Under the pieces are notes generated by a model that did not search any database, was not told where the DNA came from, and saw only the letters and a program-made list of their open reading frames with translations. Both the position numbers and the translations under genes were made by a program. Positions 28,601-36,265 of a stretch of DNA of 64,000 nucleotides are shown here, piece after piece. Origin of the DNA: Indioceanicola profundi (GTDB taxonomy: Bacteria > Pseudomonadota > Alphaproteobacteria > Azospirillales > Azospirillaceae); assembly GCF_003568845.1 (NCBI RefSeq), contig NZ_CP030127.1, forward strand, positions 651,501 to 715,500. Reading direction: 5' to 3'. Numbering within the stretch: position 1 is the first letter of the stretch; each line of letters starts with the position of its first letter.

Positions 28601-31600
28601 CCGGTCAGCGTCGTGCTGTCCGGATCGGTGATGGTCAGGCTGCCCCCCACCACCGCGGCGACACTGCCTTCGGTGTAGGGCACGTTGGCGGTCGGGTTGG
28701 CGACGGCAGGACGGTCGTTGGAGGCCGTGACCGTGACCCCGCGCGTCACCGCTGTGCTGGCATTGAACCCGTCATTGACGACGAAGCTGATCGTGCGCTG
28801 CGTCGTGTCCGGCGTGTCGGAGCTGTTGGTGTAGGTGACGGCCCGCAGCGCCGCCTCCCACTGCGCCAGGGTGGCCGTGCCGCCGGCGGAGGTCAGGGTC
28901 AGGACACCCGCATTGTAGCTGCCGGAGATGTTCCCCATCGTCGCTGGGTTGGGCGTGAACTCGAGGCTGTCCTGTGCCGCCTGGAACCCGCCGGAGATCG
29001 TCACGGTGGCGGAGATAAGCGTGGTGTGGTCGGCATCGGTGATCGTGATGCCCGGATCCACCGCGACGGGTGTGGAGGTGGTGTTCGCCCCTTCCACGAA
29101 GCTGGCGGTTCCGCCGGAGGCGGTCGCCACAGGTGGCAGGTTCACCGAAACGACCAGATCGTTACCGCCGCTCGTCCCGCCGGCCTCGGTCCCTGTATAT
29201 ACCAGCCGGGCGTTGGTCCCACCAAGGGTGATGGCACCGTTCTGCGCCACGTCCCCCGGGATGATGGCGTCGGAGCCATCGTTCGTGAGCAGAACGAAGC
29301 GGTGGCCCGCCACCGGCGCGTAGCCGTTCACCGTGTTCAGGGTGAGCTTGCCGACGTTGAAATCAACCTCACCGGTGACTGCCACCTGGTCGTACTGCCC
29401 GTCCGTGGCCCCGCCGATGTCCGCCACCAGCCGCCCGGTCATCGTCAGGCGCCCGTTGACGGTGAGCTTGCCGACCCCATTGTTCACGCCGGTCACGCCG
29501 GGCGCCAGGTTGGAGCCGTCGTTCATGGTTACGTTGGCGTTGAACGTGCCGGTGCCGCCGACTGTCGTGCCGAGGCCGGCGACGACCCCGCTCGTGCTGG
29601 TCCAACCGCCCGTGAGGATGAAGGCGCCGCCACCGACGTGGGTGTTCCCCACAGAGCTGTTGCCGCTGACCGTCAGTTGGCCGCTGCCCATCTTGCTGAT
29701 GGTGCCGGTCCCGGTGAAGGACCCGGCGAAGGTGAAGTCCGTGTTGTCACCCAGCGTCAGGGCGTTGGCGCCAAGTGCCACGGTGCCGGTGCCGGTGATA
29801 CGCGCCACCCGCTCGGTCGTGCCCAGGGTCAGCGTCGTGCCCGTGGCGAGGTCGACCACGACCGCATCGGAGAGCGCGCCCGTGCTGGTGGTCGCCACGG
29901 CACCGCCGGTGACCGTGAGGTTGGCGAAGGCGCTGCCCGTGCCGCCGAGCGTCAGCGTTCCGGCGCCCTGCTTCACCAGGTTGCCGGTGCCGGTCAGCGC
30001 GCCGCTGAAGGTGCCGGCGCCGACCGTCAGCGTATTGGCGTTGAGTACCACCGTACCGCCGCTGCCGGACAGGCTCGCGAAGGTCAGATTCCAGCCCAGG
30101 TCCAGGGTGCCGCTGTTGACGACGACCGCGACGCTGTCCGCAAGCACATTTGCGCTCGGCGCCAGCGAGATGTGCCCGCTGTCCAGGGTCAGCGTACCGG
30201 AGAAGCCGCTATTGTTTCCGTTCAGAATAAACGTGCCGGCGCCCGTCTTGGTCACCCCGCCGGTACCGGTGAACTGACCCGAGAAGGTGGTGATGTTGGC
30301 GTCGTTGATCGTCAGCGTGTGAGCCCCGACGCTCACGACGCTGGTGGTTGAACCGGACGCCAGCCGCCCGATCGTCTCATTCGCCCCCAGCGCCAAGGTC
30401 CCCGTTCCGGAAAGCGTGACCACCGCGCTGTCCGCCAGCGCCGCCCCGCCATTCAGGGCAAGCGTGCCGCCCGCGACGGACACGGCGCCGACGAAGGTGT
30501 TGGTCCCGCTGAGCGCGAGGGTGCCCGCACCATCCTTGGTAAGCCCGCCGGTGCCGCCGATCGGGGCGGAGATGGTCAGGGTCCCCGTGGAATTTGTCAC
30601 CGTCAGGGTCGCGTTCGCGACGATGCCAGCCCCCGTGATCGTGGCGCCCGGAGCCGCGGAGGCGTCGATGGTCACGCTTTCCGAGATCGTCAGGCCGCTG
30701 CCCAGCGTGATGGTCTGCCCGGCCAGGCTGGCAGGCAGCACGATCGTCTGCGCACCCGCCTGCGCATTGGCGATGGCGATCGCCTCACGCAGGGAGATGT
30801 CGGCGGTCACGCCGTTGTTGTCGTCGCTGCCGCTGCTGACATAGATGAGGTTGCTTGTCACCGTCACGTCGGCGGTGCTCGTGGTGCTGCCGTCGCTCAG
30901 GCTGAAGCGGATCGTGGCGTCACCGGCCGGCATGTCGTTGCGGTAGGTGATGCGCTGCATCACGTCCCGCACCAGTGCGGTGGTGGCTGGGGTCTGGGCG
31001 CTGGTGAGGGTGATGGTCAGCACGCCGCCGGTGTTGGTGAAGCTGGCGAAGACCTGGCCGCCGGCGAGGAGCTGGCTGCCGCTGACGGAGAAGAGGGGGG
31101 TGCCCGTCGTCAGGTCGAAGCCGAAGGAGTCCTGCGACCAGGACGCGGGGGCGCGCTGCACGGTCAGGCTTCCATCGGCGCCCGCCCCGTTGCCCCAATC
31201 GCCGAGCCCGCCGTTCAGCCCGCCTGTCTCGGTATCGCTGATGGTCAGGGCGGTGCCGCCGTCCAGGCGGATCACCTGCCCCACACCCGGCCAGGCCACG
31301 CTGTCCCCGTTGAGATTTCCGATCACCGGCGGCGCGTTGAAAGTAATTGTCGCGACGACATTGGGGTTCCCCGTGTCCACCCCGCCATTTGCGGTGCCGC
31401 CGCTGTCGGAAATCTGCGTGATGGTGACGGTGCGCGATGTGCTGGCAGACCATCCGCCTGCTACATACGTGATGCCGCTGATCAGCGCATTCATACCCGC
31501 ATTATTGAGTGACATCTCCGTCAGCGTGATTGTCGCTGTGTCGCCAGAGACGCTGACAGTGAAACTGCCAATGCCGTCGATGGCGCCCCCGGAGGCATGC

Positions 31601-34600
31601 AGGCCGAGGGTCGTCCCACCGAGTTTCAGGCGTTCGCCGTTATTACCCAGCCCGCTGATTGTCAGCACCAACCCGGTAAAGGTCTGCCCGCTCTCCACGG
31701 TGGTGGCATTGACGCCGGTGAACAGCGTCAGTTCGTGGTCAAGTCCAAGGGACTGGCGCGCCCCCCCTGTCGCGGTCAGCGTGGGCGCGTCGTTGACGGC
31801 GGTCACGCTGGTGGCGATCGTCGCGGTGGCGGCCGAAATGAAGGTGGCGCCGCCGCGGCTGGTGGTGTCGATGGTGACGCGGGTTTCCGTCCCGCCGGAG
31901 GCGGAGAAGCTGGAGACGTTCCCGTCCAGCGCGCGGATCGTCAGCGCGCCGGGCGTGCCGTAGAAGTCGGCAGCCGGCACGAACCGCACAAGCGTGGTGG
32001 CCGACAGGGCGAGCGCGTTGGCGCCGTCGCCGACCGTGCCGATATTGTGCCAGTTGGCACCGCCGTTGGTCGAATACTGCCACACGCCCTGCGTCGCGGC
32101 GTCCGCCGCATTCCCGACGATGGCGTAGCCGGAGATGGAACCCCCATCCGCCGTGTCGTTGGCAGCGATGCCCAGCGTGTTCAGCGCGACCCCGGCCGGG
32201 TTGCTGGCATCTTCCAGCATCGCGGGCAGGGTGCCGCCGCCCGTCAGGATCGGAGCGTCGTTGACGGCGGTGACGTTGATGGTCACCGTCTTGGTGTCCT
32301 GCTGGCTGCCCCCGGTACCTGTGTTTCCAAGGTCGTCTGCCGTCACCGTCAGCGTGACGTTGGCCGTGGCGTTCAGCGCGGTGGTATAGGTCACCCCGCT
32401 GCCGGCGATGAAGGCGTTGATGCTGGCGACCGTGCCCGTCAGGGTCAGAGCCGAGGCGGTCCCACCCACCGTGACCCCAGCACCCGATGTCGCGGACAGC
32501 GTGCCGGCCGGGACGGACAGGGTGACGGTGATCGGGCCGCCTCCGGCATCGACGTCGGAAACGCTGATGCCCGTGACCGCCGTGGCCACATCCTCCGTCA
32601 CGGTGATGGAGCCCGGCACCGTCACCACCGGCGCGTCGTTGACGGCGGTGATGTTGATGGCCACCGTGTCGGTGGCCGTGGAGAACGCGGTGGAGCCGCC
32701 ATTGGTGGTAGTGTCGGCCGTCGCGCCGTTCGTCCCGCTGGTGCGGTCCCAGGCGCGGAAGGTCAGCACGTCATTGATCGTGCCGTTGAAATTTGCGGCA
32801 GGCTGGAAGTACAGCCGCGCATTGCTTTGCAGCAGCAGCGCCGCAGCGGGCGTGACGGCCCCCACCTGCTCCCAGGTCGTGCCGCCGTCGATGGAGTACC
32901 AGAGCGTGCCCTGCGCCGTCTTGCCCGTGATGGCCAAGCCCTGGAGCGCGCCGTCGTCCACATCGCTCATGGCGCCCAGAAGGGCGGACACCAGCGTGCT
33001 GCCTGACGTGCTGCCGTTGGTCGGCGCGCCTGCATCCTCCATGATGGTGGTCAGCGTGGGCGACTGGCTGGCGTCCAGGACCGGCGCGTCGTTGACCGCA
33101 GTGCCGTTCAGCGTGATGGTGCCGACGGCTGGTCCGGTGTTTGCCGCGTCACGAATTTGCGTGGTGATCGTCAGGTTCGCGTTGAAATCCGCCGCCGGAG
33201 TAAAGGCGACGGCCGCTAGAGCGGCGTTCACATCCGCCACCGACCCGGTCACCGTCCAAACACCCGTACCGGCATTGTAAGTGGAGGTGGCGGTGCCGTA
33301 GGTGCCGGTGGATAGAGAACCGCCGGCGGCGTTGCTCAGCGTTAGCGTGGCGGTGATCGTGTCACCGACGTCCGTATCCGTCACAACGATGTCGTTGATG
33401 GCGACCGCCCCGCCATCTTCCGTATAGGAAAGGGTCTGGGTGAGGTTAGTCGCTGTGGGCGCTACATTGGGACTAACAGCGGTATTGATGACGAGTGTGT
33501 CGAATATGAGCTGGGCGAAGTTTTCGATGCTGGGCCCATTACCAACGATTCTGATCTCAGAGACGTTGTCAAAGCTCGGGTCCAGGGTGAGCGTTTCGCC
33601 ATCGGCAAACAGGTCGCCCGCGGTCGCAGGATTGATGGTCTGCGCCGCTACCTGCGCGTTGTCACGATACCCATAAACTGTAAAACTTGAATACCCGAGG
33701 GTAGCGGCATCGCGAACGAAAAAGCTCTGAAAATCGACGTTCCGACCATCAGTCCGGATCACGAGCGCCCTTGGCATAGTGGCACCCGACCCGAACAGCG
33801 CGACACTTCCGCCCTGGCCAGCCATCTCCATACTGAAGTCGCCATTTGCATCAACTACGACCGCGTTCGGCGCAACCGTATTAGCGCTATCCGTGAAGAA
33901 AAAGGATAATGTCCCAAAATTTCCAGTGTTAACGTTAATGGTGCCGGTCCCACCCGTCGCGCTGTTGAAATCGATCGTCTCCGTGGCGAGGAGGCCGCTG
34001 AATTCCAGGGCCGACACATCGTCAATCGCCGTGGCAGCATCGATAGTACCGGAATGGTATTCGAGAGCCCAGTTCCCTCCCCGCCCGGCGGCCCCCGTCA
34101 TATCTGTCGAAGCGGCGACATCAGCACCGGTAATTCCTGCTATCGCGTCAATGAACTCCCTACCGCCGCTACCTTCGGCAATTTGGCAACCGTAAAGCAG
34201 GATGTCGCCGTGGGCGGAAAGCGCCGCCCCCCACCGCGCCACTTGTTCCTGGAACTGCGACAACGATTCTCCCGAAAGCCGCGCCGAGCCGATCTGGACA
34301 AAGCCCGGCCCGCCGTGGCTCAGAACATGGACGCTATCTATGCCACTCTGCCCCTCAAGGAGGTCCGCGATGAAGCTGACTCCGTCCACGTCAGGTGGCA
34401 TTAGAATGATTGTTGCGCCCGGCTGAACCGCATCGCGTAACGTTTCCCATCCCGCAATGCCGGTATCGATGAACACCCACTCGCGGGTGCCCGGATCCGA
34501 TGCCTCCAGCATCAGCGCCAGCGTATCGCCCATTTCCGCCACCTGTTCGGCGGTCATGGGCTGGTCGGAGGCGACTACCGCCGCAGGAACGAGGTCATCG

Positions 34601-35538
34601 ACCAGAGCCGGATCAAGCTGCACATCCATCGGCAGCGCGTCCGCCGATTCGACACTTTCCTGCGCGGTGAAGGCAGTGGCCACCATCGCGGCATCGAACA
34701 TGATGCGCGGTTCCAGCGAGACGAAGCCGTTGGACTTGCTCGCACCTGCGGGGCGCGCCTTGCTGGCCGCCCGCTTAGGTGCCGCTGCCTTGGGCGACTT
34801 CACCGCGGTCGCCTTCGTCCTGGACTTGGCGCCCGTGCTGGTTCCATTGCCGGTGCCGCCCGCGCCGCCGGATCGGTTGGTCCCGTTACCGGAGGTTCCG
34901 GTCCCCGGACCGTTGGTGCCCGGATCGGGCGCGCGGCGCTTGTCCGCCGTGGCGATGGTCCAGTTCCCACCCACATGGGTCGGGCTGGCATCTTCGCAGG
35001 TCACGGCGATGTCGGCGCCGGTCGCGGCCGCTAGGGCCGTGATGAAGGTCCGCCCCTCATCCTTGCCTGTGATGCGGCAGCCATGCAGAAGGATGTCGCC
35101 CTGCTTCGACAGGGCGGCGCCCAGCTTGGCCAGATCGGCCCGGTACTGGGGAATGGTGTCCAGCGACAGCCGGGCGGCCCCGATCTGGATGAAGTCGGCG
35201 CCGCCGTTGCTGACGATGTGGACACGGTTGATGTCGGAGTAGGTCGCCACCGCCGCGACGATGTACTTCAGGCCATCCTGGGTTTCGGGAACCGGAACCA
35301 CCGACGCCCGGGCATGATGCGCGCCGACAGCGTCCTGCCAATCGGGGATGCTTGCATCGACGAACACGAGTTCCAGGCAGCCGGGGTCCGACGCCGCCTG
35401 CATCAGCGCCAGATCCTGCTTCATCTCCGCTAGCCGATCCGCGCTCAGCTTCGCGAGGGGTTCCGTGCCAGCGGGGAAGGCCGCCGCATTCTCGTTTGCC
35501 TGGGCCTGGCCTTTGCTGTTGCGCGTGGAGTTGGACAT
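22630..35538 (-). CDS. Giant DUF4347 / cadherin-like / beta-helix surface protein
   Basis: A 4302-residue, highly acidic, Cys-poor protein, very likely secreted as an adhesin or matrix protein. In order it has two DUF4347 domains (about residues 42-195 and 339-500) separated by a Lys/Pro/Gly linker and an LEPR motif (LEPRIMFDAA, 275-284). A beta-sandwich region follows, then many cadherin-like repeats marked by VNDAPV. A CSLREA-like start and autotransporter-type beta-helix repeats cover about 1560-2150, and more cadherin-like repeats follow. After them come an Ig-like He_PIG domain (NLPNGLSFNPVTGTISG), a Pro-rich segment near 4015-4060, a second such domain (WISFDPATGTFTI) and a hydrophilic tail. 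No Sec signal and no Gly-rich RTX nonapeptides are seen. AGGGGAA precedes the ATG. Confidence 0.9.
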   Translation of the reverse strand: MSNSTRNSKGQAQANENAAAFPAGTEPLAKLSADRLAEMKQDLALMQAASDPGCLELVFVDASIPDWQDAVGAHHARASVVPVPETQDGLKYIVAAVATYSDINRVHIVSNGGADFIQIGAARLSLDTIPQYRADLAKLGAALSKQGDILLHGCRITGKDEGRTFITALAAATGADIAVTCEDASPTHVGGNWTIATADKRRAPDPGTNGPGTGTSGNGTNRSGGAGGTGNGTSTGAKSRTKATAVKSPKAAAPKRAASKARPAGASKSNGFVSLEPRIMFDAAMVATAFTAQESVESADALPMDVQLDPALVDDLVPAAVVASDQPMTAEQVAEMGDTLALMLEASDPGTREWVFIDTGIAGWETLRDAVQPGATIILMPPDVDGVSFIADLLEGQSGIDSVHVLSHGGPGFVQIGSARLSGESLSQFQEQVARWGAALSAHGDILLYGCQIAEGSGGREFIDAIAGITGADVAASTDMTGAAGRGGNWALEYHSGTIDAATAIDDVSALEFSGLLATETIDFNSATGGTGTINVNTGNFGTLSFFFTDSANTVAPNAVVVDANGDFSMEMAGQGGSVALFGSGATMPRALVIRTDGRNVDFQSFFVRDAATLGYSSFTVYGYRDNAQVAAQTINPATAGDLFADGETLTLDPSFDNVSEIRIVGNGPSIENFAQLIFDTLVINTAVSPNVAPTATNLTQTLSYTEDGGAVAINDIVVTDTDVGDTITATLTLSNAAGGSLSTGTYGTATSTYNAGTGVWTVTGSVADVNAALAAVAFTPAADFNANLTITTQIRDAANTGPAVGTITLNGTAVNDAPVLDASQSPTLTTIMEDAGAPTNGSTSGSTLVSALLGAMSDVDDGALQGLAITGKTAQGTLWYSIDGGTTWEQVGAVTPAAALLLQSNARLYFQPAANFNGTINDVLTFRAWDRTSGTNGATADTTTNGGSTAFSTATDTVAINITAVNDAPVVTVPGSITVTEDVATAVTGISVSDVDAGGGPITVTLSVPAGTLSATSGAGVTVGGTASALTLTGTVASINAFIAGSGVTYTTALNATANVTLTVTADDLGNTGTGGSQQDTKTVTINVTAVNDAPILTGGGTLPAMLEDASNPAGVALNTLGIAANDTADGGSISGYAIVGNAADAATQGVWQYSTNGGANWHNIGTVGDGANALALSATTLVRFVPAADFYGTPGALTIRALDGNVSSFSASGGTETRVTIDTTSRGGATFISAATATIATSVTAVNDAPTLTATGGARQSLGLDHELTLFTGVNATTVESGQTFTGLVLTISGLGNNGERLKLGGTTLGLHASGGAIDGIGSFTVSVSGDTATITLTEMSLNNAGMNALISGITYVAGGWSASTSRTVTITQISDSGGTANGGVDTGNPNVVATITFNAPPVIGNLNGDSVAWPGVGQVIRLDGGTALTISDTETGGLNGGLGDWGNGAGADGSLTVQRAPASWSQDSFGFDLTTGTPLFSVSGSQLLAGGQVFASFTNTGGVLTITLTSAQTPATTALVRDVMQRITYRNDMPAGDATIRFSLSDGSTTSTADVTVTSNLIYVSSGSDDNNGVTADISLREAIAIANAQAGAQTIVLPASLAGQTITLGSGLTISESVTIDASAAPGATITGAGIVANATLTVTNSTGTLTISAPIGGTGGLTKDGAGTLALSGTNTFVGAVSVAGGTLALNGGAALADSAVVTLSGTGTLALGANETIGRLASGSTTSVVSVGAHTLTINDANITTFSGQFTGTGGVTKTGAGTFILNGNNSGFSGTLTLDSGHISLAPSANVLADSVAVVVNSGTLDLGWNLTFASLSGSGGTVVLNANTLTVGAGTFSGALTGTGNLVKQGAGTLTLGGTGSAFANLTVTGGAVATTSTGALSDAVVVDLATGTTLTLGTTERVARITGTGTVALGANALTLGDNTDFTFAGSFTGTGTISKMGSGQLTVSGNSSVGNTHVGGGAFILTGGWTSTSGVVAGLGTTVGGTGTFNANVTMNDGSNLAPGVTGVNNGVGKLTVNGRLTMTGRLVADIGGATDGQYDQVAVTGEVDFNVGKLTLNTVNGYAPVAGHRFVLLTNDGSDAIIPGDVAQNGAITLGGTNARLVYTGTEAGGTSGGNDLVVSVNLPPVATASGGTASFVEGANTTSTPVAVDPGITITDADHTTLISATVTISGGFQAAQDSLEFTPNPATMGNISGSYNAGVLTLTSAGGTATLAQWEAALRAVTYTNSSDTPDTTQRTISFVVNDGFNASTAVTRGVTVTASNDRPAVANPTANVPYTEGSVAAVVGGSLTITDPDSTTLTGATVTITNRFDGDVLNFAPLHGITGSYDAATGVLTLTGTATVAQYQDALRSVTYQSSSLNPTNSGARTTASIQFQVNDGAATNNLSNTVTSSVTITAVNNAPTTNPALGWLNTGGSTETSGLVTLTNTMLREGDPDDSGVGVTFTITTAPTRGTLFRDGNGNGVVDGGEALGAGSTFTQDDIDNNRIKYQHGGGVEATDSFTFSVADGGEDGAAALTGQTFNITVASRPVVVIGGGSPAHTEDGAATPVAPNLAITDSDSTDLTGATVRITDRVTGDVLNFTNQNGIVGSYDAATGVLTLTGTATKENYQAALRSITYSTTNDNPATGAGNMDRVIEFRVTDHTNMESVAGTTQVVSVANANDAPVLDATQSPTLISVAEDRPAPTPGSTAGSTLVSALLGGMSDVDTGALQGIAIIGTNSAVGTLWYSTDGGMTWVMAPPLSASNALLLHSDARVYWQPSPNLNGTVTDALTFRAWDRTNGSNGDTANTTVNGGNTAFSVATDTVAVTITSVNDAPVLTGGGTLAAISEDAPNPPGAALNSLGLTVSDVDAGSSVSGFAIVGNTANSATQGTWQYSTNGGANWHNIGTVNDSTNALALSATTLVRFMPAANFNGTPPALTVRALDDTYGGGFSTAAVGETRTTLDTSTRGGTTAISAATAAIVTSVTAVNDAPTISAPASITVTEDVAVGITGLSIADVDADPNSGTFTITLSVDGGSLQANSTGGVTVVGSGSGSLTLSGTLSDLNAYLAANSPARVNYLPVANDTAARTLTVHVNDGGNTGGPAETAQITVALNITAVNDAPTVTAPPSIDLTEDVPRTLTGISFADVDAGTGTVTATFSVAAGTLSAASGAGVVVGGTSSALTLTGTVAAINDFIAANGVTYTPALNANGAQALTVSIDDGGNSGTGGAKSASTTLTLNVTAVNDAPVFTGTPGSTFAEYASFAIDGGDPVKFASGMTVSDVDAASFNGGTLTVTLGNWKVVDDQFTIGAGGGIAYDSASGNVSFGGTVFGTASFQTITSGGSAQRVLTVTLNGAATPAAVSALLGELTYSNTGADATEKRLDPNETGRLPNRPVTIRLDDGGNSGIGAGVAQVTGTIAIVTHNDRPAITPPTGTTTHLAGRGPVTVAPALIASDVDSHFMSKATVVLTGIVNAGHETVSLFAAAKAAAASYGLTIVGDGTASLTITGSATAERYQEVLRGVQYDNNAAVASAGNRAVSFQMWDSQNQDSAAIARTVDIDTLPTIPVNAGLTLAEGGTATIGAALLSANDLQDSTPTLTYTLAAVPANGTLSLNGTTLAVGATFTQADIAAGRVSYSHNGSETTADSFGFTVKDSTGGTTAAQTFALTVTPVNDAPTISAPSGIMVTEDVASALTGIVVSDVDAGMGSVTVTLSVPAGTLAATSGSGVIVGGSAGALTLTGTAEAVNAFIAAGNVGYLTAPDSTAALVLTVAVDDQGNSGTGGAKSASSTVALTVTPVNDAPVITAPSGITVTEDVASALTGISFADVDAGTGTVTVTLSVPAGTLRAVAAGGVGVAGSGTGSLVLTGSIAEINAFIAAGGLTYMTAPNGTAAATLTVSIDDGANSGEGGSRTDTATVALTVTPVNDAPTPTGVTIPTIRGQMGQPVTFMLPGGLFTDLDGDTLTLSVQNLPNGLSFNPVTGTISGRPLGAVSGTRTITIIATDGAGATASMDVTMVIAPQAPPAQPTVPPAPPPAPPAPPPAAPAPPAPPAAPPLPPTPLPPLPAVAAPIARSSGFVEISQQSSGQPSGSTSIVVQNRPPDVSIPRTSSAAGSFTVTLPPRTFVAIGSASVTVEATLADGSPLPSWISFDPATGTFTIAPPPGTEGEIEVRVTARTSNGQSAATEFGIEIGRGNVQAPGLQRAPGQQQAPDKNGQENRQDTPSREGAAAPDGDAGSVQHAAAEASGPADGKLPVSMAIRAASSDGWFADGLALLDSIGLAWAGKATPADGAVATPGEQSSEQQVA
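23363..23496 (-). repeat. Pro/Ala-rich linker of the giant protein
   Basis: About 45 residues made almost only of Pro and Ala (PPAPPPAPPAPPPAAP is a sample), encoded by GGCGGT/GGCGGG-type runs on the plus strand. It is probably a stiff spacer between the Ig-like domain and the C-terminal region, and is prone to length change by slippage. Confidence 0.8.
23500..29100 (-). repeat. Cadherin-like repeat array, C-terminal block
   Basis: Successive modules of about 95-135 residues, each joined by a VNDAP-type linker. Two neighbouring modules near 24530-23770 are about 123 residues each and almost identical in pattern (VTEDVASALTGI, VTLSVPAGTL, LTVTPVNDAP). Such domains usually bind calcium through Asp-rich linkers and form extended rods outside the cell. 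Confidence 0.8.
29100..30850 (-). repeat. CSLREA-like motif and autotransporter-type beta-helix repeats
   Basis: This part encodes residues of about 1563-2146. It begins with a SLREAIAIANAQAG motif of CSLREA type. Repeats then follow the pattern GTGGLTKDGAGTLALSGTN and GNLVKQGAGTLTLGGTG, the passenger-associated repeats of autotransporters that build right-handed beta-helices. It ends in a segment (KLTVNGRLTMTGRLVADIGG) that resembles the passenger region just before an autotransporter barrel, but no barrel follows. Confidence 0.75.
30850..33450 (-). repeat. Cadherin-like repeat array, N-terminal block
   Basis: Several large modules ending in AVNDAPV-type linkers. Two of them, the SPTL...TLWYSIDGGTTWEQV module and the LTGGGTLPAM...WQYSTNGGANWHNIG module, recur in the same order in the C-terminal block near 27520-26590, showing an ancient block duplication. 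Confidence 0.8.
34039..34524 (-). other. DUF4347 domain 2 of the giant protein
   Basis: Residues 339-500. Carries VHVLSHGGPGFVQIG with His408 and DILLYGCQIAEG with Cys451, spaced 43 residues, followed by TGADVAASTDMTG. The His-Gly and Gly-Cys arrangement looks like a clan CD (caspase-like) dyad; that relation is my inference. Confidence 0.8.
34687..34716 (-). other. LEPR-type motif of the giant protein
   Basis: LEPRIMFDAA at residues 275-284, the short motif commonly found between the N-terminus and first repeats of very large DUF4347/cadherin-like surface proteins. Here it separates two DUF4347 copies. It is thought to relate to export or processing; its exact role is not known to me. Confidence 0.75.
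34954..35415 (-). other. DUF4347 domain 1 of the giant protein, His replaced
   Basis: Residues 42-195. It aligns with domain 2 throughout (VHIVSNGGADFIQIG; DILLHGCRITGK; TGADIAVTCED) and keeps the 43-residue spacing, with Cys154 present. The His of the His-Gly motif is Asn111. If the domain fold is catalytic, this copy should be inactive. Confidence 0.8.
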
Positions 35539-36265
35539 TGTGGTATTCCCCTGGTGGCGGTCGGCTGATTAGCGGTGGGTGCGGAAGCGTGGCCGCCCAT
35601 GGCGGCCGCTGACATGCGGGTAAGCAAAGGCGCGCGGGCGGCGCGGTGGGCATGCCGTACCGGTGCGGGCGGTGGGATGATCGATGGTGCTGGCTGTGGA
35701 GGAGCGGTGAGGGGGTACGGCGGGGCAGCCACCATCGCGCCACGGCCGCAGGGGCATAGTACGAAAGCTATAGACAGCCGCAGCGTACATTGACAGGGCA
35801 CCTGCTTCGAACCAAAGCGCGACCCCGCCATCAGAGGTAGGGGCCGTACCCTTTTATCGTATAGGTGCTAACGAAATGCTGCAACCATGTGATATGCTGA
35901 TTTAGTGAACCGCGCGTAAACGGTGCCAAGTCAGGAGCCTGGATTCCCCTGCCGCGAAATGATCGCGCGCCGATCGCGGCGCCGCGGGAACACCAGAGCA
36001 GTAAGAGACCGGACCGATCACACCCCCAAGTCATACAGTCTTATGCCCTCATATGACCTTTATATGTTCACCCTGATTTCTATACGCCTTTCGTCGAATT
36101 GGGAGTACACCTTGTGGGCACGCGGTGGCCCGGGCCGAGCAGGGTCCGCCCGGGCACTGCCCCGCGGCGCCACCCTGGCGCCCGGCCGGTGTGGTGCCGC
36201 CCGAATGGTCGGCGCCCCGTCGGGGTGATCCCACGATGAACCACCAGCGATGAGGCTTGAGTAAG
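35539..36265. other. Long divergent intergenic region
   Basis: 727 bases between the giant gene and the tail-collar gene, with no convincing gene. The part near 35830-36080 is relatively AT-rich and probably carries both promoters. The last 155 bases before the tail-collar gene are very GC-rich and can fold into a nested structure, described separately. Confidence 0.5.
36112..36236 (+). promoter_or_regulatory. Possible structured leader RNA of the tail-collar gene
   Basis: A 7-bp closing helix can form between 36112-36118 (TTGTGGG) and 36230-36236 (CCCACGA, one G-U pair). It would enclose a nested stem (36124-36129 with 36169-36174, and 36128-36135 with 36148-36155). A second arm is possible: GGCGCC at 36177-36182 with 36211-36216, or alternatively CCCC/GGGG at 36215-36225. 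The structure ends 29 bases before the ATG. It matches no riboswitch I recognise, and GC-rich sequence pairs easily by chance. Confidence 0.3.

Noticed and set aside
26848-30351. A 1167-codon open frame on the plus strand inside the giant gene
   Set aside because: It is antisense to the repeat arrays, very rich in Arg, Gly and Val, has no recognisable domain and mirrors the repeat period of the minus-strand gene. High GC keeps such shadow frames open.
23500-34000. Repeats as RTX or CRISPR
   Set aside because: No GGxGxD nonapeptides are present, and the DNA repeats are long coding modules of several hundred bases, not short repeats with spacers.
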